Source: Marinobacter mobilis
Lineage (GTDB): Bacteria; Pseudomonadota; Gammaproteobacteria; Pseudomonadales; Oleiphilaceae
Length of the DNA: 64,000 nucleotides
Direction: 5' to 3'
Assembly (NCBI RefSeq): GCF_900106945.1
Contig: NZ_FNNE01000002.1
Coordinates: forward strand, 124,001 to 188,000
How positions within the stretch are numbered: position 1 is the first letter of the stretch; every line of letters begins with the position of its first letter. Below, one piece after another: positions 9,151-17,945 of the stretch. A program made the position numbers and the translations under genes. A model generated the notes under the pieces. The model made no database searches. It was given only the letters and a program-made list of their open reading frames with translations, and was not told the origin of the DNA.

Positions 9151-9182
9151 AGCAGCCCCGGCTTGCCATGGCCGGGGCTGCT
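9151..9182 (+). other. Twelve-bp hairpin ending 2 bases before a start codon
   Basis: AGCAGCCCCGGC (9151-9162) pairs perfectly with GCCGGGGCTGCT (9171-9182), leaving an 8-base loop. The ATG of the solute-binding protein gene is at 9185. No T-run follows on either strand, so it is not a standard terminator. The only G-rich stretch that could act as a ribosome site (GGGG) is inside the 3' arm, so the folded RNA should block initiation. Confidence 0.6.
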
Positions 9183-9184
9183 AA

Positions 9185-10030
9185 ATGAGCACGTTCATCA
9201 GATCGGGACGGCGAGCGATCTTGCTGGCCCTGGTGGTGGTTGCCTTGGGCTGTGTGCTGGAGGTTTCACCGGCCCGGGGGGAGGTGCTGACCATGGCCAT
9301 CCCGGGGGAGGGCTATCCGCCGTACATCATTACCCGGAGTACGCCGGGGGTTGGCGAGCTGGAAGAGGCGCCCACCGGCATTGTCATTGAAGTGCTGAAG
9401 ATTGCTGCTGCCCGGGAAAACATTGACCTGGAATTCGCTGAGGTGCCCGAGCTGCGGGCTCAGAAAATGCTCGATGAGGGGATGGTGGATATTCGCGCGG
9501 AGTCACCGCATTGGGTTGAGCGGCCAGAGGGTTATCTCTGGAGCGAATCGATCATAGCCGTCCATGATGTTTTCGTCTTTGCCCGTGATGTCGAAGACGT
9601 CTTTGAAAACGATGAAGACCTCCTTGGCGCTGACATCATCACCCACTTGGGGTATGAGTACCCGACGTTACAGCCGATGTTTGAAGATGGCGTCCTGATC
9701 CGCAATGACCGGCAGACTGAAGAGTTTATGCTGACGGCCCTCTACCATGGTGGACTGGCCGATTTCGCTCCGCCCAAACGGGCCGCCGTCATGGACCGTC
9801 TGGTTGCCAGCTGGATTATCCGGCGGGAGCCCCGGTACCAGGGGCAGTTCCGTTTCTCGGAACGTGAAGTGGCTTCCGCGCCGCTCCATTTCATGGTGTC
9901 GCAAAAGCCCGGTCATGCCGAACTTGTCGACCGGATTAACCAACACATCGTGACGCTCAAGGCGAGTGGCGCAGTGGAGGACATTGCCCAGCGAATGATC
10001 AACCTGCCGGCAAAACCGGGTTCGCGCTGA
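9185..10030 (+). CDS. Periplasmic solute-binding protein, family 3 type
   Basis: 281 residues with a signal peptide ending near SPARGEV. The mature protein has the shape of SBP_bac_3 proteins (amino-acid type binding proteins): LTMAIPGEGYPPYII at the start, GIVIEVLKIAAAREN, and DIRAESPHWVERPEGYLWSE. No permease or ATPase gene is adjacent, so it is an orphan receptor: it may feed a distant transporter or a sensor. It lies just upstream of egtB in the same direction with about 100 bases between, which gives weak grounds for linking it to uptake of an ergothioneine precursor. Its start lies against a strong hairpin. Confidence 0.8.
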   Translation: MSTFIRSGRRAILLALVVVALGCVLEVSPARGEVLTMAIPGEGYPPYIITRSTPGVGELEEAPTGIVIEVLKIAAARENIDLEFAEVPELRAQKMLDEGMVDIRAESPHWVERPEGYLWSESIIAVHDVFVFARDVEDVFENDEDLLGADIITHLGYEYPTLQPMFEDGVLIRNDRQTEEFMLTALYHGGLADFAPPKRAAVMDRLVASWIIRREPRYQGQFRFSEREVASAPLHFMVSQKPGHAELVDRINQHIVTLKASGAVEDIAQRMINLPAKPGSR

Positions 10031-10134
10031 ATGAATCCCCCCCTGAGGTTGCCGGGAAATGTTCGGCCGCTGTTTGAGTTTTGTTCTATCTTAAACGGAC
10101 TACCCGCGTAAAAAGGACCATCTGGCAGCTTGTT

Positions 10135-11409
10135 ATGGATGAACACGCAGCACTGATCCGCAGCCGTTTCTGTGAGATTCGACAACATAGCGAAGCCCTG
10201 TGCGAGGGGTTGGATGTCGAGGACCTGTGCCTGCAGGGCATGGCTGATACCAGTCCGCTCAAATGGCACCTGGCCCATACTACCTGGTTCTTCGAGACCT
10301 TCATCCTCAAGCCCTTCGCTCGACATTACCAGCCCTACAACGAGCGGTTTGAGTACCTCTTCAACTCCTACTACAACGCGGTTGGCCGGCAGTATCCCCG
10401 GCCTTTGAGGCACATGCTGTCACGGCCAACGGTCACCGAGGTTCTGGCCTACCGGGCGGCTGTGGATGAAGCCGTACAGGCGTTACTGGACGTACCGTCT
10501 GCGCCAGAGCAATCTGAAATCCGTCATCGACTGGTTCTGGGACTCAACCATGAGCAGCAGCACCAGGAGCTGATGCTGACTGACCTCAAGTATTGTTTGT
10601 CTCTGAACCCCCTGCAGCCGGTTTATAACCATGCTGAACTGCCAACCTCGGGCGCGGGGGGGTTAACGTTCAGCGAGTTTGAGGGGGGTGACTGCGAGCT
10701 GGGCATGAATCAGGTTGACCCGGCCCGGATCACACCTGGCAGCTTCAGCTTCGATAATGAGGGTCCGCGCCATCGCAGCTGGCTGGCCCCTTTCGCGGTT
10801 GCTGACCGGCCAGTAAACAACGGGGAATTTATCGAGTTTGTTGAAGCTGGCGGCTACCGATCGCCACAGTGGTGGCATTCAGATGGCTGGGCGGCCGTCC
10901 AGACTGAACAGTGGCAAATGCCGTTGTACTGGCAGCGGGAAGGGCAGCGCTATTATGCATTTACCCTGCACGGCTATCTGGAGGTCGACCCGGCGGCACC
11001 GGTGTGCCATGTCAGCCTGTATGAAGCGCTGGCATTTGCTGCCTGGAGAGGGCTGCGGCTTTGCCGGGAAGGGGAGTGGGAACATGTGGCGTCCGGGGTC
11101 AAGCCTGACGGTAACCTGTGGCGCCGAAATTGCCAGCATCCGACATCGGACCGAGCAGAGTCAGGCATGCGCCAGCTCTATGGCGATGTCTGGGAGTGGA
11201 CCCAGAGTGCCTACAGCCCGTATCCCGGGTATCGGCCGCAGGCCGGTGCACTGGGTGAATACAACGGCAAGTTCATGCTCAATCAGATGGTGCTCAGGGG
11301 CGGTTCGGTGGCTACGCCTCCGGGCCACATCCGCGCGACCTACCGAAATTTTTTCTACCCCGCTGACCGTTGGCAGTTCAGTGGAATCCGGTTGGCTCAG
11401 GATCTGTAA
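10135..11409 (+). CDS. egtB: Ergothioneine biosynthesis sulfoxide synthase EgtB
   Basis: Non-haem iron enzyme that joins hercynine (N-trimethylhistidine) to a cysteine donor in an O2-dependent step. 424 residues from the ATG at 10135; a TTG at 10081 would extend it by 18 residues but neither has a strong ribosome site. The N-terminal DinB-like domain supplies the iron ligands: H in WHLAHTTWFFETF and the HEQQHQE motif. The C-terminal formylglycine-generating-enzyme-like domain carries DVWEWTQSAY and ends RNFFYPADRWQFSGIRLA. It is followed after 9 bases by egtD. No egtA, egtC or egtE is visible nearby, as is common in proteobacteria with a two-gene set. Confidence 0.94.
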   Translation: MDEHAALIRSRFCEIRQHSEALCEGLDVEDLCLQGMADTSPLKWHLAHTTWFFETFILKPFARHYQPYNERFEYLFNSYYNAVGRQYPRPLRHMLSRPTVTEVLAYRAAVDEAVQALLDVPSAPEQSEIRHRLVLGLNHEQQHQELMLTDLKYCLSLNPLQPVYNHAELPTSGAGGLTFSEFEGGDCELGMNQVDPARITPGSFSFDNEGPRHRSWLAPFAVADRPVNNGEFIEFVEAGGYRSPQWWHSDGWAAVQTEQWQMPLYWQREGQRYYAFTLHGYLEVDPAAPVCHVSLYEALAFAAWRGLRLCREGEWEHVASGVKPDGNLWRRNCQHPTSDRAESGMRQLYGDVWEWTQSAYSPYPGYRPQAGALGEYNGKFMLNQMVLRGGSVATPPGHIRATYRNFFYPADRWQFSGIRLAQDL

Positions 11410-11418
11410 GGAGGCTGT

Positions 11419-12405
11419 GTGCAAACCCTACCTGTTGAACAACTCGCCCCCGAGGCGAGGCTGCAGTTTCACAACGTTAAACCGGAACTGGTGGACCAGC
11501 GCCAGGAAATTCTGACGGGCCTGAAGGCTGACAGGAAGTACATCTCGCCCAAGTATTTCTATGATGAAGCCGGCAGCCGGCTGTTTGACCGCATTACCGA
11601 GCTGGATGAGTACTACGTGACGCGGGCGGAACGCAGCATTCTGCAAGCCTCAGGACGGGAAATCTGTGCCTACCTGTCGGACGACACCATGCTGATCGAA
11701 CCCGGTAGCGGCAGCTGCGAGAAGGTGCGTATGCTGCTGGAGCATTATCTGCCCGCCAGTTATGCGCCTATCGAGATTTCCGAGTACTACCTGGAGCGGT
11801 CTGCACGCCAGCTGCGCAGTGAGTTTCCGGCGCTGACCGTGCATGCGGTCTGTGCTGATTTTACCAGTCTGGACTGCATGCCGGATACGGTCCCCGGAGG
11901 TCCCAAGGCCGCGTTTTTTCCTGGATCCACCATTGGCAACTTTGAGCAGCCGGACGCGGTGAAGTTGCTCAAGAACCTGCATCGTATGCTCGGCAAGGCC
12001 GGTAAATTGCTGATCGGAGTCGATCTGATCAAAGATCCGGGCCGTCTCCATGCGGCCTACAACGACCGCCTGGGGGTCACCGCTCAGTTCAACCTGAACC
12101 TGCTCAATCATATCGGGCGAATCCTCAAACGGCCGTTCGATAGCGGAAGGTTTCGCCACAAGGCGTTCTTCAACCGTCAGTTTAATCGTATCGAAATGCA
12201 CCTGGAGTGCCAGGAGTCCCACGCCGTGGACGTCGATGGTGAAACCGTAAGCTTCACCAAAGGCGAAACCATCCACACTGAAAACTCCTACAAATATTCG
12301 GTGGAAAGCTTTGAAGCGCTGGCGGAAGTGGCCGGATTCCGGCGGCGTCAGACCTGGATGGATGCCGATCGCCACTTCAGCGTCCATTGCCTGGAGGCGG
12401 TTTAG
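11419..12405 (+). CDS. egtD: L-histidine N-alpha-methyltransferase EgtD
   Basis: SAM-dependent enzyme that trimethylates histidine to hercynine, the first step of ergothioneine synthesis. 328 residues, the usual length. SAM motif LIEPGSGSCEKVR and the family signature FFPGSTIGNFEQP are present, with YISPKYFYDEAGSRLFDRIT at the start. It begins with GTG, preceded by a full AAGGAGG; that ribosome site overlaps the end of egtB, which indicates a co-transcribed and probably translationally coupled pair. Ergothioneine is a thiol antioxidant, so the operon belongs to stress protection. Confidence 0.95.
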   Translation: MQTLPVEQLAPEARLQFHNVKPELVDQRQEILTGLKADRKYISPKYFYDEAGSRLFDRITELDEYYVTRAERSILQASGREICAYLSDDTMLIEPGSGSCEKVRMLLEHYLPASYAPIEISEYYLERSARQLRSEFPALTVHAVCADFTSLDCMPDTVPGGPKAAFFPGSTIGNFEQPDAVKLLKNLHRMLGKAGKLLIGVDLIKDPGRLHAAYNDRLGVTAQFNLNLLNHIGRILKRPFDSGRFRHKAFFNRQFNRIEMHLECQESHAVDVDGETVSFTKGETIHTENSYKYSVESFEALAEVAGFRRRQTWMDADRHFSVHCLEAV

Positions 12406-12428
12406 ACGCAGAGGCTGATGGCTTCGAA

Positions 12429-12457
12429 TTTACCTGACTCGGGGTTCGCCCTAGAAT
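12429..12457 (+). promoter_or_regulatory. Sigma-70 type promoter for the second AraC gene
   Basis: TTTACC, a 17-bp spacer and TAGAAT match the -35/-10 consensus at 4 of 6 and 5 of 6 positions. The -10 overlaps an ATG at 12456, which argues that this ATG is not the start and that translation begins at 12486. Confidence 0.45.
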
Positions 12458-12485
12458 GTCGCGTATCGGGTTGTTGGCTGACGCT

Positions 12486-13505
12486 ATGAATTCCTCCTTG
12501 AAGTATTCCACTCTGGCTGCCTGGCCTTTGGCGATTTGCCGGGCCCTGGAAGCTCATGGTTATGACCCAGCATCCCTGCTGACGGACTGTGATCTTGACC
12601 GGGAGGCGCTCGTGCAGAACCCCGATGGTCGAGTGGATATTCGTCTGATGACCCGGTTCTGGGACCAGGTGCGGCAGCAGACCCGGGATGAGGCCTTCGG
12701 TCTGAAAGTGGCGGATTATGCGTTACCCCTGCATTTTCGCGCCCTGGGCCTGTTGATGCACACGGCCGACAGCCTGGAAGACGCGCTGCTGAAAATTGGC
12801 CGCTACGCGGCGATGGTCAGCAATTCCGTCACCATCCGGGTCGAGCAGACCCCGGCCAGTCTGGCGTTCTGCATTGACCCCATTGCTGGTGTTCCGATCA
12901 GCACCATGGCGATCGACAGTTTCTTTGCTACCCTGATGCGCTTCGCATCGCAACTGGGAGCCCGGTCGCCGCTGGTGGCGCAGGTTGAGCTGCTACGGCC
13001 GCGCCCGACAGAGCCCGCTTCCTGGGAGCGCTATTTTGAGGCTCCGGTGATCTTCTCGGCCAGCCAGAATGCCTTGTGGTTCCGCCGCGGCCAGTTGAAG
13101 CACGGTCTGCTGATGGGCGATGAGCGGATGGCGGCCTACAACGAATCCGTTGTTCAGGCCTACGTGGCCGGACTGGATGCCGCCACCTTTGGCCAACAGG
13201 TCAAACGCCTCCTACTCGCCCAGCTGGAAGCTGGTGAACCTGCCATCGGCAGTGTGGCCAGTCAGCTTAACCTGACCGAGCGTAGCCTGCGCCGGCGCCT
13301 CCGGGAGGAAGGGTTGTCCTATCGCGAGCTGTTGCAGCAAAGCCGTATGGAGATGGCCGAGTACTACCTTCGCCATACCACGCTGAGTGTCACTGACATT
13401 GCGCTGCGAAGCGGTTTCGCCGATGCCAGCAACTTTGCGCGGGCCTTTACCCGCTGGTTTTCCCAGAGTCCCACCGAATTCCGCAAGACCCAGCTCCCCC
13501 ATTAA
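12486..13505 (+). CDS. AraC family regulator of the OruR/ArgR-like (arabinose-binding N-domain) type
   Basis: 339 residues from the ATG at 12486 (an ATG at 12456 lies inside a likely -10 box). Residues 1-190 match the Arabinose_bd-type N-terminal domain seen in OruR and many Pseudomonas/Marinobacter AraC proteins: AAWPLAICRALEAHGYDP, then RFWDQVRQQTRDEAFGLKVA. The C-terminal helix-turn-helix pair is clear (IGSVASQLNLTERSLRRRLREEG and VTDIALRSGFADASNFARAFTRW). It lies between egtBD and an alkylsulfatase gene in the same direction; the alkylsulfatase is the more likely target, but nothing in the sequence proves this. Confidence 0.88.
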   Translation: MNSSLKYSTLAAWPLAICRALEAHGYDPASLLTDCDLDREALVQNPDGRVDIRLMTRFWDQVRQQTRDEAFGLKVADYALPLHFRALGLLMHTADSLEDALLKIGRYAAMVSNSVTIRVEQTPASLAFCIDPIAGVPISTMAIDSFFATLMRFASQLGARSPLVAQVELLRPRPTEPASWERYFEAPVIFSASQNALWFRRGQLKHGLLMGDERMAAYNESVVQAYVAGLDAATFGQQVKRLLLAQLEAGEPAIGSVASQLNLTERSLRRRLREEGLSYRELLQQSRMEMAEYYLRHTTLSVTDIALRSGFADASNFARAFTRWFSQSPTEFRKTQLPH

Positions 13506-13648
13506 CGGACGTTTGCGCCGGTCATTAAGGACAGGTGATTGTCCGTTACGGCATGGCCGTGAATTCTCCAGGGCCTAAGCTGGCAGGATGAGTTCCTCAG
13601 GCGTTGTTCAGAGGCTCCCTAACAACAAGTCATACCAATAGGTCATTC

Positions 13649-15682
13649 ATGAACATACATCGCACAATGCTGTTCACTTCCGTGGTCGCCGGAAGTCTTC
13701 TGATTGCCGGTTGTGGTGATACACCTCCGTTTGAACCCGGTGCCAATGAACAGGGCCACACTCAGGCTTCGCCAGCCACAGCAGAGGCTAACGAGGCGGT
13801 ACTGCAACAACGCCCCTTCGTCAACCGCGTCGACTTCGAGGATGCCCGCCGCGGGCTGATCGCGCAGGACCCTGAGCTGGTCGTAAAGCAGGCCAGTGGT
13901 GACAATGTCTGGGATATGCCCGCCTACGATTTTGTCGACGCTGATGGCGAAAACGCCCCTGCCTCTGTGAACCCCAGCTTGTGGCGTCAGGCCGCCCTGA
14001 ACAACATACATGGCCTGTTTGAAGTGGCCGAAGGAATCTATCAGTTGCGCGGCTTCGACCTGGGCAATATGACCATCATTGAGGGCGACGAGGGCTGGAT
14101 TCTTGTCGACCCGCTGACCGCCCGCGAGACGGCCAGTCGGGCCTTCCTGTTTGCCCGCGAACACCTCGGGAACAAACCGGTCACGGCAATTCTGTTTACC
14201 CACAGCCACCTGGATCATTTTGGCGGGGTACAGGGAATACTGGAGCAGCTTTCGCCGGACGAGCTTGAGAATCTGCGAGTGGTGGCTCCCGCAGGCTTTG
14301 AAGAAGAGGCTACCAGCGAGAACATCATTGCCGGACCGGCAATGGTACGGCGTGCCATGTACATGTATGGCAAGCGCCTGGCCCGTGACGAGCGCGGTCA
14401 TGTGGGCACCGGCCTGGGCAAGGCACCGGCCTTTGGCAGTTTTGGCTATGCAGAACCCACCGAGCTGATTATGGCGTCCGGTACCGAGCTGACCATCGAT
14501 GGTGTGCCTTTTGTATTCCAGCTGGTGTCCGGTTCCGAGGCGCCGTCGGAATTTACTTTTTACCTGCCGGAGCAGAAGGCATTTTGTGGGGCTGAAATGG
14601 TCAGTCGCAACATGCATAACCTCTACACCCTGCGTGGTGCGAAGGTTCGAGATGCGCGGATATGGAGCGGGTTTATTGATGAGGCCCGCACCACCTTTGC
14701 TGACGCAGAGGTCTACTTTGGCAGTCATCACTGGCCCATCTGGGGCCGTGACCGCATCGATGATTTCCTGGCCAAACAACGGGATACCTACAAGTTCATC
14801 CACGATCAGAGTGTACGCATGATGAACCAGGGTTCGACCCCGGACGAGATTGCCGAGAATCTGGTGTTGCCCCCCGCGCTAAATGACGATTTCCACAACC
14901 AGGGCTACTATGGCACGGTCAAGCACAATGCCCGCGCGGTCTATCAGTTCTACCTGGGCTGGTACACCGCGAATCCTTCGACTCTGGATCCGCTGCCGGA
15001 TACCGAATCTGCCGGACGTTACCTTGAGATGATGGGGGGCATGGACGCCGTTCTCGACAAGGCTCGCGCCCAGTTTGACGAGGCCGCCCATCAGGGGGCC
15101 GCGGAGGCTACCCGGACCTATCGCTGGCTGGCTGAGTTGCTGAACCATGCGGTCTTTGCCGACCCGGACAATGCCGGGGCCAAAGGCCTGCTGGCCAATG
15201 TTTACGATCAGCTGGGATATCAGGCTGAGTCCGCGCCCTGGCGTGATGTGTACCTGAGCGGCGCTTACGAGCTTCGCCATGGCGGCCCTGAGGTGGGTAT
15301 CAATCCGGCGACTATGAAGGATATTCTGCTGGAAACGCCAGTGGCCCTGTTCTTCGACAGCATGGCGGTGCGCCTTGACGCTGCGAAGGCGGAAGGCGAG
15401 TCCATGACGCTCAAGGTGACCTTTACCGACCTTGGCGAAAGTTACCTGCTGACACTTGATAACTCGGTTCTGCGACACCGTCAGGTGGACGCGGACACGG
15501 CTGCGGACACAACCCTCAGTCTGACCCAAACACTGTTTGTGGACATGATGGTGGGGGATGCCGGACTGGATGACCTGTTGTTGAGCGATGAGCTCAGTGT
15601 GGAAGGCAGCAAACTGGGTCTGGTCAGCTTATTCGGCATGCTCGACAAGCCGCAGGGCAACTTCAATATTGTCCTGCCATGA
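13649..15682 (+). CDS. Alkyl/aryl-sulfatase, metallo-beta-lactamase fold (SdsA1-like), lipoprotein
   Basis: Hydrolyses primary alkyl sulfates such as dodecyl sulfate to alcohol and sulfate. 677 residues. Order of domains: lipoprotein signal (LLIAGC lipobox), metallo-beta-lactamase domain with the zinc motif THSHLDHFGG and later EMVSRNMHNL and GSHHWPIWG, an alpha-helical dimerisation region, and a C-terminal SCP2-like domain (ETPVALFFDSMAVRLDAAKA) that binds the alkyl chain. The start at 13649 places the signal correctly; an in-frame upstream ATG at 13604 would add 15 polar residues. Pseudomonas SdsA1 is secreted, while the lipobox here suggests an envelope-anchored enzyme. It fits a surfactant- or hydrocarbon-using lifestyle. 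Confidence 0.92.
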   Translation: MNIHRTMLFTSVVAGSLLIAGCGDTPPFEPGANEQGHTQASPATAEANEAVLQQRPFVNRVDFEDARRGLIAQDPELVVKQASGDNVWDMPAYDFVDADGENAPASVNPSLWRQAALNNIHGLFEVAEGIYQLRGFDLGNMTIIEGDEGWILVDPLTARETASRAFLFAREHLGNKPVTAILFTHSHLDHFGGVQGILEQLSPDELENLRVVAPAGFEEEATSENIIAGPAMVRRAMYMYGKRLARDERGHVGTGLGKAPAFGSFGYAEPTELIMASGTELTIDGVPFVFQLVSGSEAPSEFTFYLPEQKAFCGAEMVSRNMHNLYTLRGAKVRDARIWSGFIDEARTTFADAEVYFGSHHWPIWGRDRIDDFLAKQRDTYKFIHDQSVRMMNQGSTPDEIAENLVLPPALNDDFHNQGYYGTVKHNARAVYQFYLGWYTANPSTLDPLPDTESAGRYLEMMGGMDAVLDKARAQFDEAAHQGAAEATRTYRWLAELLNHAVFADPDNAGAKGLLANVYDQLGYQAESAPWRDVYLSGAYELRHGGPEVGINPATMKDILLETPVALFFDSMAVRLDAAKAEGESMTLKVTFTDLGESYLLTLDNSVLRHRQVDADTAADTTLSLTQTLFVDMMVGDAGLDDLLLSDELSVEGSKLGLVSLFGMLDKPQGNFNIVLP

Positions 15683-15705
15683 GCCAGAGGGTTTTGTCTT
15701 GAGTT

Positions 15706-15749
15706 CGCAGACACACTGCCGGGCGTGTATGCCAGGCAATGTGTCTGCG
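15706..15749. terminator. Long hairpin between convergent sdsA-like and proX genes
   Basis: A 10-bp perfect stem (CGCAGACACA / TGTGTCTGCG), one mismatch, then 4 more pairs around a 14-base loop. It is midway between two convergent stop codons. No T-run follows on either strand, so it may end transcripts in a Rho-dependent way or protect 3' ends. Confidence 0.5.
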
Positions 15750-15788
15750 GTATGAATGGCAGCCACCGGGAGTGCCTGCCTGCGGCAT

Positions 15789-16781
15789 TCAGTTGGCGGC
15801 CGCGCGGGCCTGCTCCAGCCAGCTGTCGAAGGTTGAACGGTTGGCTTCGATCCAGGCTTTGGTGTGGGCCATGATGGCGCGCTGTGAATCTTCACCATTA
15901 CGGATCTGCATGTTTTCGGCGCTGACATCGTTAACTGACAGCGTCATCACTTCAAACAGCTTCTTGGCGGCCGGGTTGGCTTCAACCCATTCCCGGTTGG
16001 CAACGATCCGTTCGCTGTTGATGTCGAAACCATAGTTCCTGCCATTGGGCAGAGTGGTATCGGTACCGTTGGGGTTGGACGAGTAGGGCACCTCAAGCCA
16101 GACCACATCCCGGCCGGGCACCAGAATGCCGGATACCCAGTAAGGGGTCCAGGTGTAGTAGAAAATCGGCTCATCGTTTTTGTAGCGCGTGATGGTGTCA
16201 GAAATGATGGCTGCGTACTGGCCCTGTTTGTGAGTGACCGTCTCGCGCAAGCCAAAAGCGTCGAGCTGATGCTCAATGACCCCTTCACAACCCCAGCCAG
16301 CCTGACAGCCGGTCAGGTCTGCCTTACCATCGCCATCGGTATCGAACAGTCTGGCGATGTCAGGGTTCTGGAAATCCTCTATGTTGTCGATGCCGTGGGC
16401 TTCGGCGGTTTTCTTGTCGATCAGGTAACCCTGGGCGGCACCACTGATGTAATGGCCCTGGCGATAGAATACGTCATCGCCGCCGGCATTCTCGTACATG
16501 GTGTTGTGCAGCGGATACCAGTTGGTGGCCATGAAGGTTATGTCGCCATTGGCGATGGACGTGTACCCCGCACTGTAGTCCACCTCCTGAATTGGTTTGA
16601 CGTCGTAGCCCAGCTCTCGCAGGGCTTCGTTCACCAGCATGGTCTGGAAGGTTTCTTCCGCAATCGGGCTCTGTACTGCCTGAACCGATATACCTTCTCC
16701 CGGCATGGACTCGGCGACGACGTGAAAGCTGAGGCTGCCGGCGAGAATGGCGCCTGCGAGCGTGACTTGGGTTTTCATCAT
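15789..16781 (-). CDS. proX: Glycine betaine/proline ABC transporter, substrate-binding protein ProX
   Basis: Periplasmic receptor of the ProU osmoprotectant importer. 330 residues from the ATG at 16781 (AGGAG 5 bases before; a second ATG follows directly at 16778). The signal peptide ends near HVVAES. The mature part has the OpuAC fold with the usual MATNWYPLHNTMYENAGG segment and the aromatic-rich FYYTWTPYWVSGILVPGRDVVWLEVP region that forms the betaine cage. It has conserved Cys in DLTGCQAGWGCEGV, as in E. coli ProX. Third gene of proV-proW-proX. Confidence 0.95.
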   Translation of the reverse strand: MMKTQVTLAGAILAGSLSFHVVAESMPGEGISVQAVQSPIAEETFQTMLVNEALRELGYDVKPIQEVDYSAGYTSIANGDITFMATNWYPLHNTMYENAGGDDVFYRQGHYISGAAQGYLIDKKTAEAHGIDNIEDFQNPDIARLFDTDGDGKADLTGCQAGWGCEGVIEHQLDAFGLRETVTHKQGQYAAIISDTITRYKNDEPIFYYTWTPYWVSGILVPGRDVVWLEVPYSSNPNGTDTTLPNGRNYGFDINSERIVANREWVEANPAAKKLFEVMTLSVNDVSAENMQIRNGEDSQRAIMAHTKAWIEANRSTFDSWLEQARAAAN

Positions 16782-16806
16782 ACCTACTCCTGCTTTTTGG
16801 TTTGCT

Positions 16807-17943
16807 TCATGCTTCGTTTTTGTTTTTAACCAGCCCGTAAACCAGCCCGACAGGGCCGGATTCGTACCAGTGACGCACGCCACGTTCCCGGGAGTCCTTG
16901 CCCAGGGCCTGGGTCATCCGATCCAGGATAATGGCCAGGATGACGATGCCTATGCCACCGACGGTGGCCAGGCCAATATCGAGACGCCCTATACCCCGCA
17001 GCACCATCAGCCCGAGTCCCGGTACTGCAATCATGGATGCGATAACCACCATGGACAGGGCCAGCATCAGGGTCTGGTTTACCCCCGCCATGATGGTGGG
17101 CGTGGCCAGCGGGAGCTGAACCTTGAACAGCAGTTGCCGGGGGGTGGCGCCAAAGGAGCGAGTGGCTTCGACAAGGTCTTCCGGAACCTGACGGATGCCC
17201 AGATTGGTGAGGCGGATAACCGGCGCTACCGCAAAGATAATGGTGACGATGACACCGGGGACGTTGCCGATTCCGAACAACATAACGATGGGCACCAGAT
17301 AAACGAACGCGGGTGTGGTCTGCATGGCATCAAGCATGGGGCGGACGACACCGGCCACCCGGTCACTCTTGGCCATCCAGATGCCAGTGGGGATACCTAT
17401 GGCCATGCAGAACAGCACCGAGGTAATCACCAGCGACAACGTCGTCATGGCTTCGTCCCAGGCGCCAATGGCCCCCATGGTGATCATGCCCACCATGGCT
17501 GCAATGCCCAGGCGGATGCCGGACAGTTGCCAGGCGAGAACGCCAAACAGCAGCACGATCAACAGTGGTGGAACGCTAAGCAAAGTGGCGTCGAAAAAGT
17601 TCAGCGCCAGGTCCACCGGCTGTTTGATCAATTGGAAGAACAGGCGAAAGTTATCGACTATCCAGTCAATGCCATTCTCAACGCCGGTCTGAAGGTCAAA
17701 CCACTCGGTCTGGAACGGGTCAAGCCAGGTGTTCTGGTCGGTCTCTTCGATTTGTGATTGCGCCAGCCAGTCTCCGGGGGCTGTTTGCTCGTCGGTGCCA
17801 GCGCTGCCCCAGGGATCGGCGGCGGCCGTTTGTGGCGGGGGACTGTTGGTCGCTGGAGTCGTGACGTCGGCCCAGGGGTTGGCGCCGCCTGCGGTATCGT
17901 AGGGAACGGGTTCGTTAATGGCCCCGTTATTGGTATCTGCCAT
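16807..17943 (-). CDS. proW: Glycine betaine/proline ABC transporter, permease ProW
   Basis: Inner-membrane permease of ProU, 378 residues. It begins with a polar tail of about 95 residues rich in Ala, Pro and Thr with two PW motifs (ANPWADV and ADPWGSA). From memory E. coli ProW has a comparable PW-containing tail, so this is a family trait rather than an oddity. The transmembrane core follows, with [20 protein letters not shown] and the EAA loop [23 protein letters not shown] that docks to ProV. The ribosome site GGGAGG is in front of the ATG, and its start lies 2 bases after the proV stop. Confidence 0.95.
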   Translation of the reverse strand: MADTNNGAINEPVPYDTAGGANPWADVTTPATNSPPPQTAAADPWGSAGTDEQTAPGDWLAQSQIEETDQNTWLDPFQTEWFDLQTGVENGIDWIVDNFRLFFQLIKQPVDLALNFFDATLLSVPPLLIVLLFGVLAWQLSGIRLGIAAMVGMITMGAIGAWDEAMTTLSLVITSVLFCMAIGIPTGIWMAKSDRVAGVVRPMLDAMQTTPAFVYLVPIVMLFGIGNVPGVIVTIIFAVAPVIRLTNLGIRQVPEDLVEATRSFGATPRQLLFKVQLPLATPTIMAGVNQTLMLALSMVVIASMIAVPGLGLMVLRGIGRLDIGLATVGGIGIVILAIILDRMTQALGKDSRERGVRHWYESGPVGLVYGLVKNKNEA

Positions 17944-17945
17944 GG

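Noticed and set aside
9185..10030. Solute-binding protein next to egtB as a dedicated ergothioneine transporter
   Set aside because: There is no permease or ATPase gene alongside, and the motifs are those of general family 3 binding proteins. The link is positional only.
15706..15749. Hairpin between convergent genes as a mobile-element end
   Set aside because: No matching copy elsewhere in the window and no target-site duplication. It is better explained as a transcript end.
16807..17943. Proline- and PW-rich N-terminal tail of ProW as an unusual fusion
   Set aside because: E. coli ProW has, as I recall, a similar Ala/Pro/Trp tail before the first membrane segment, so the tail belongs to the family.
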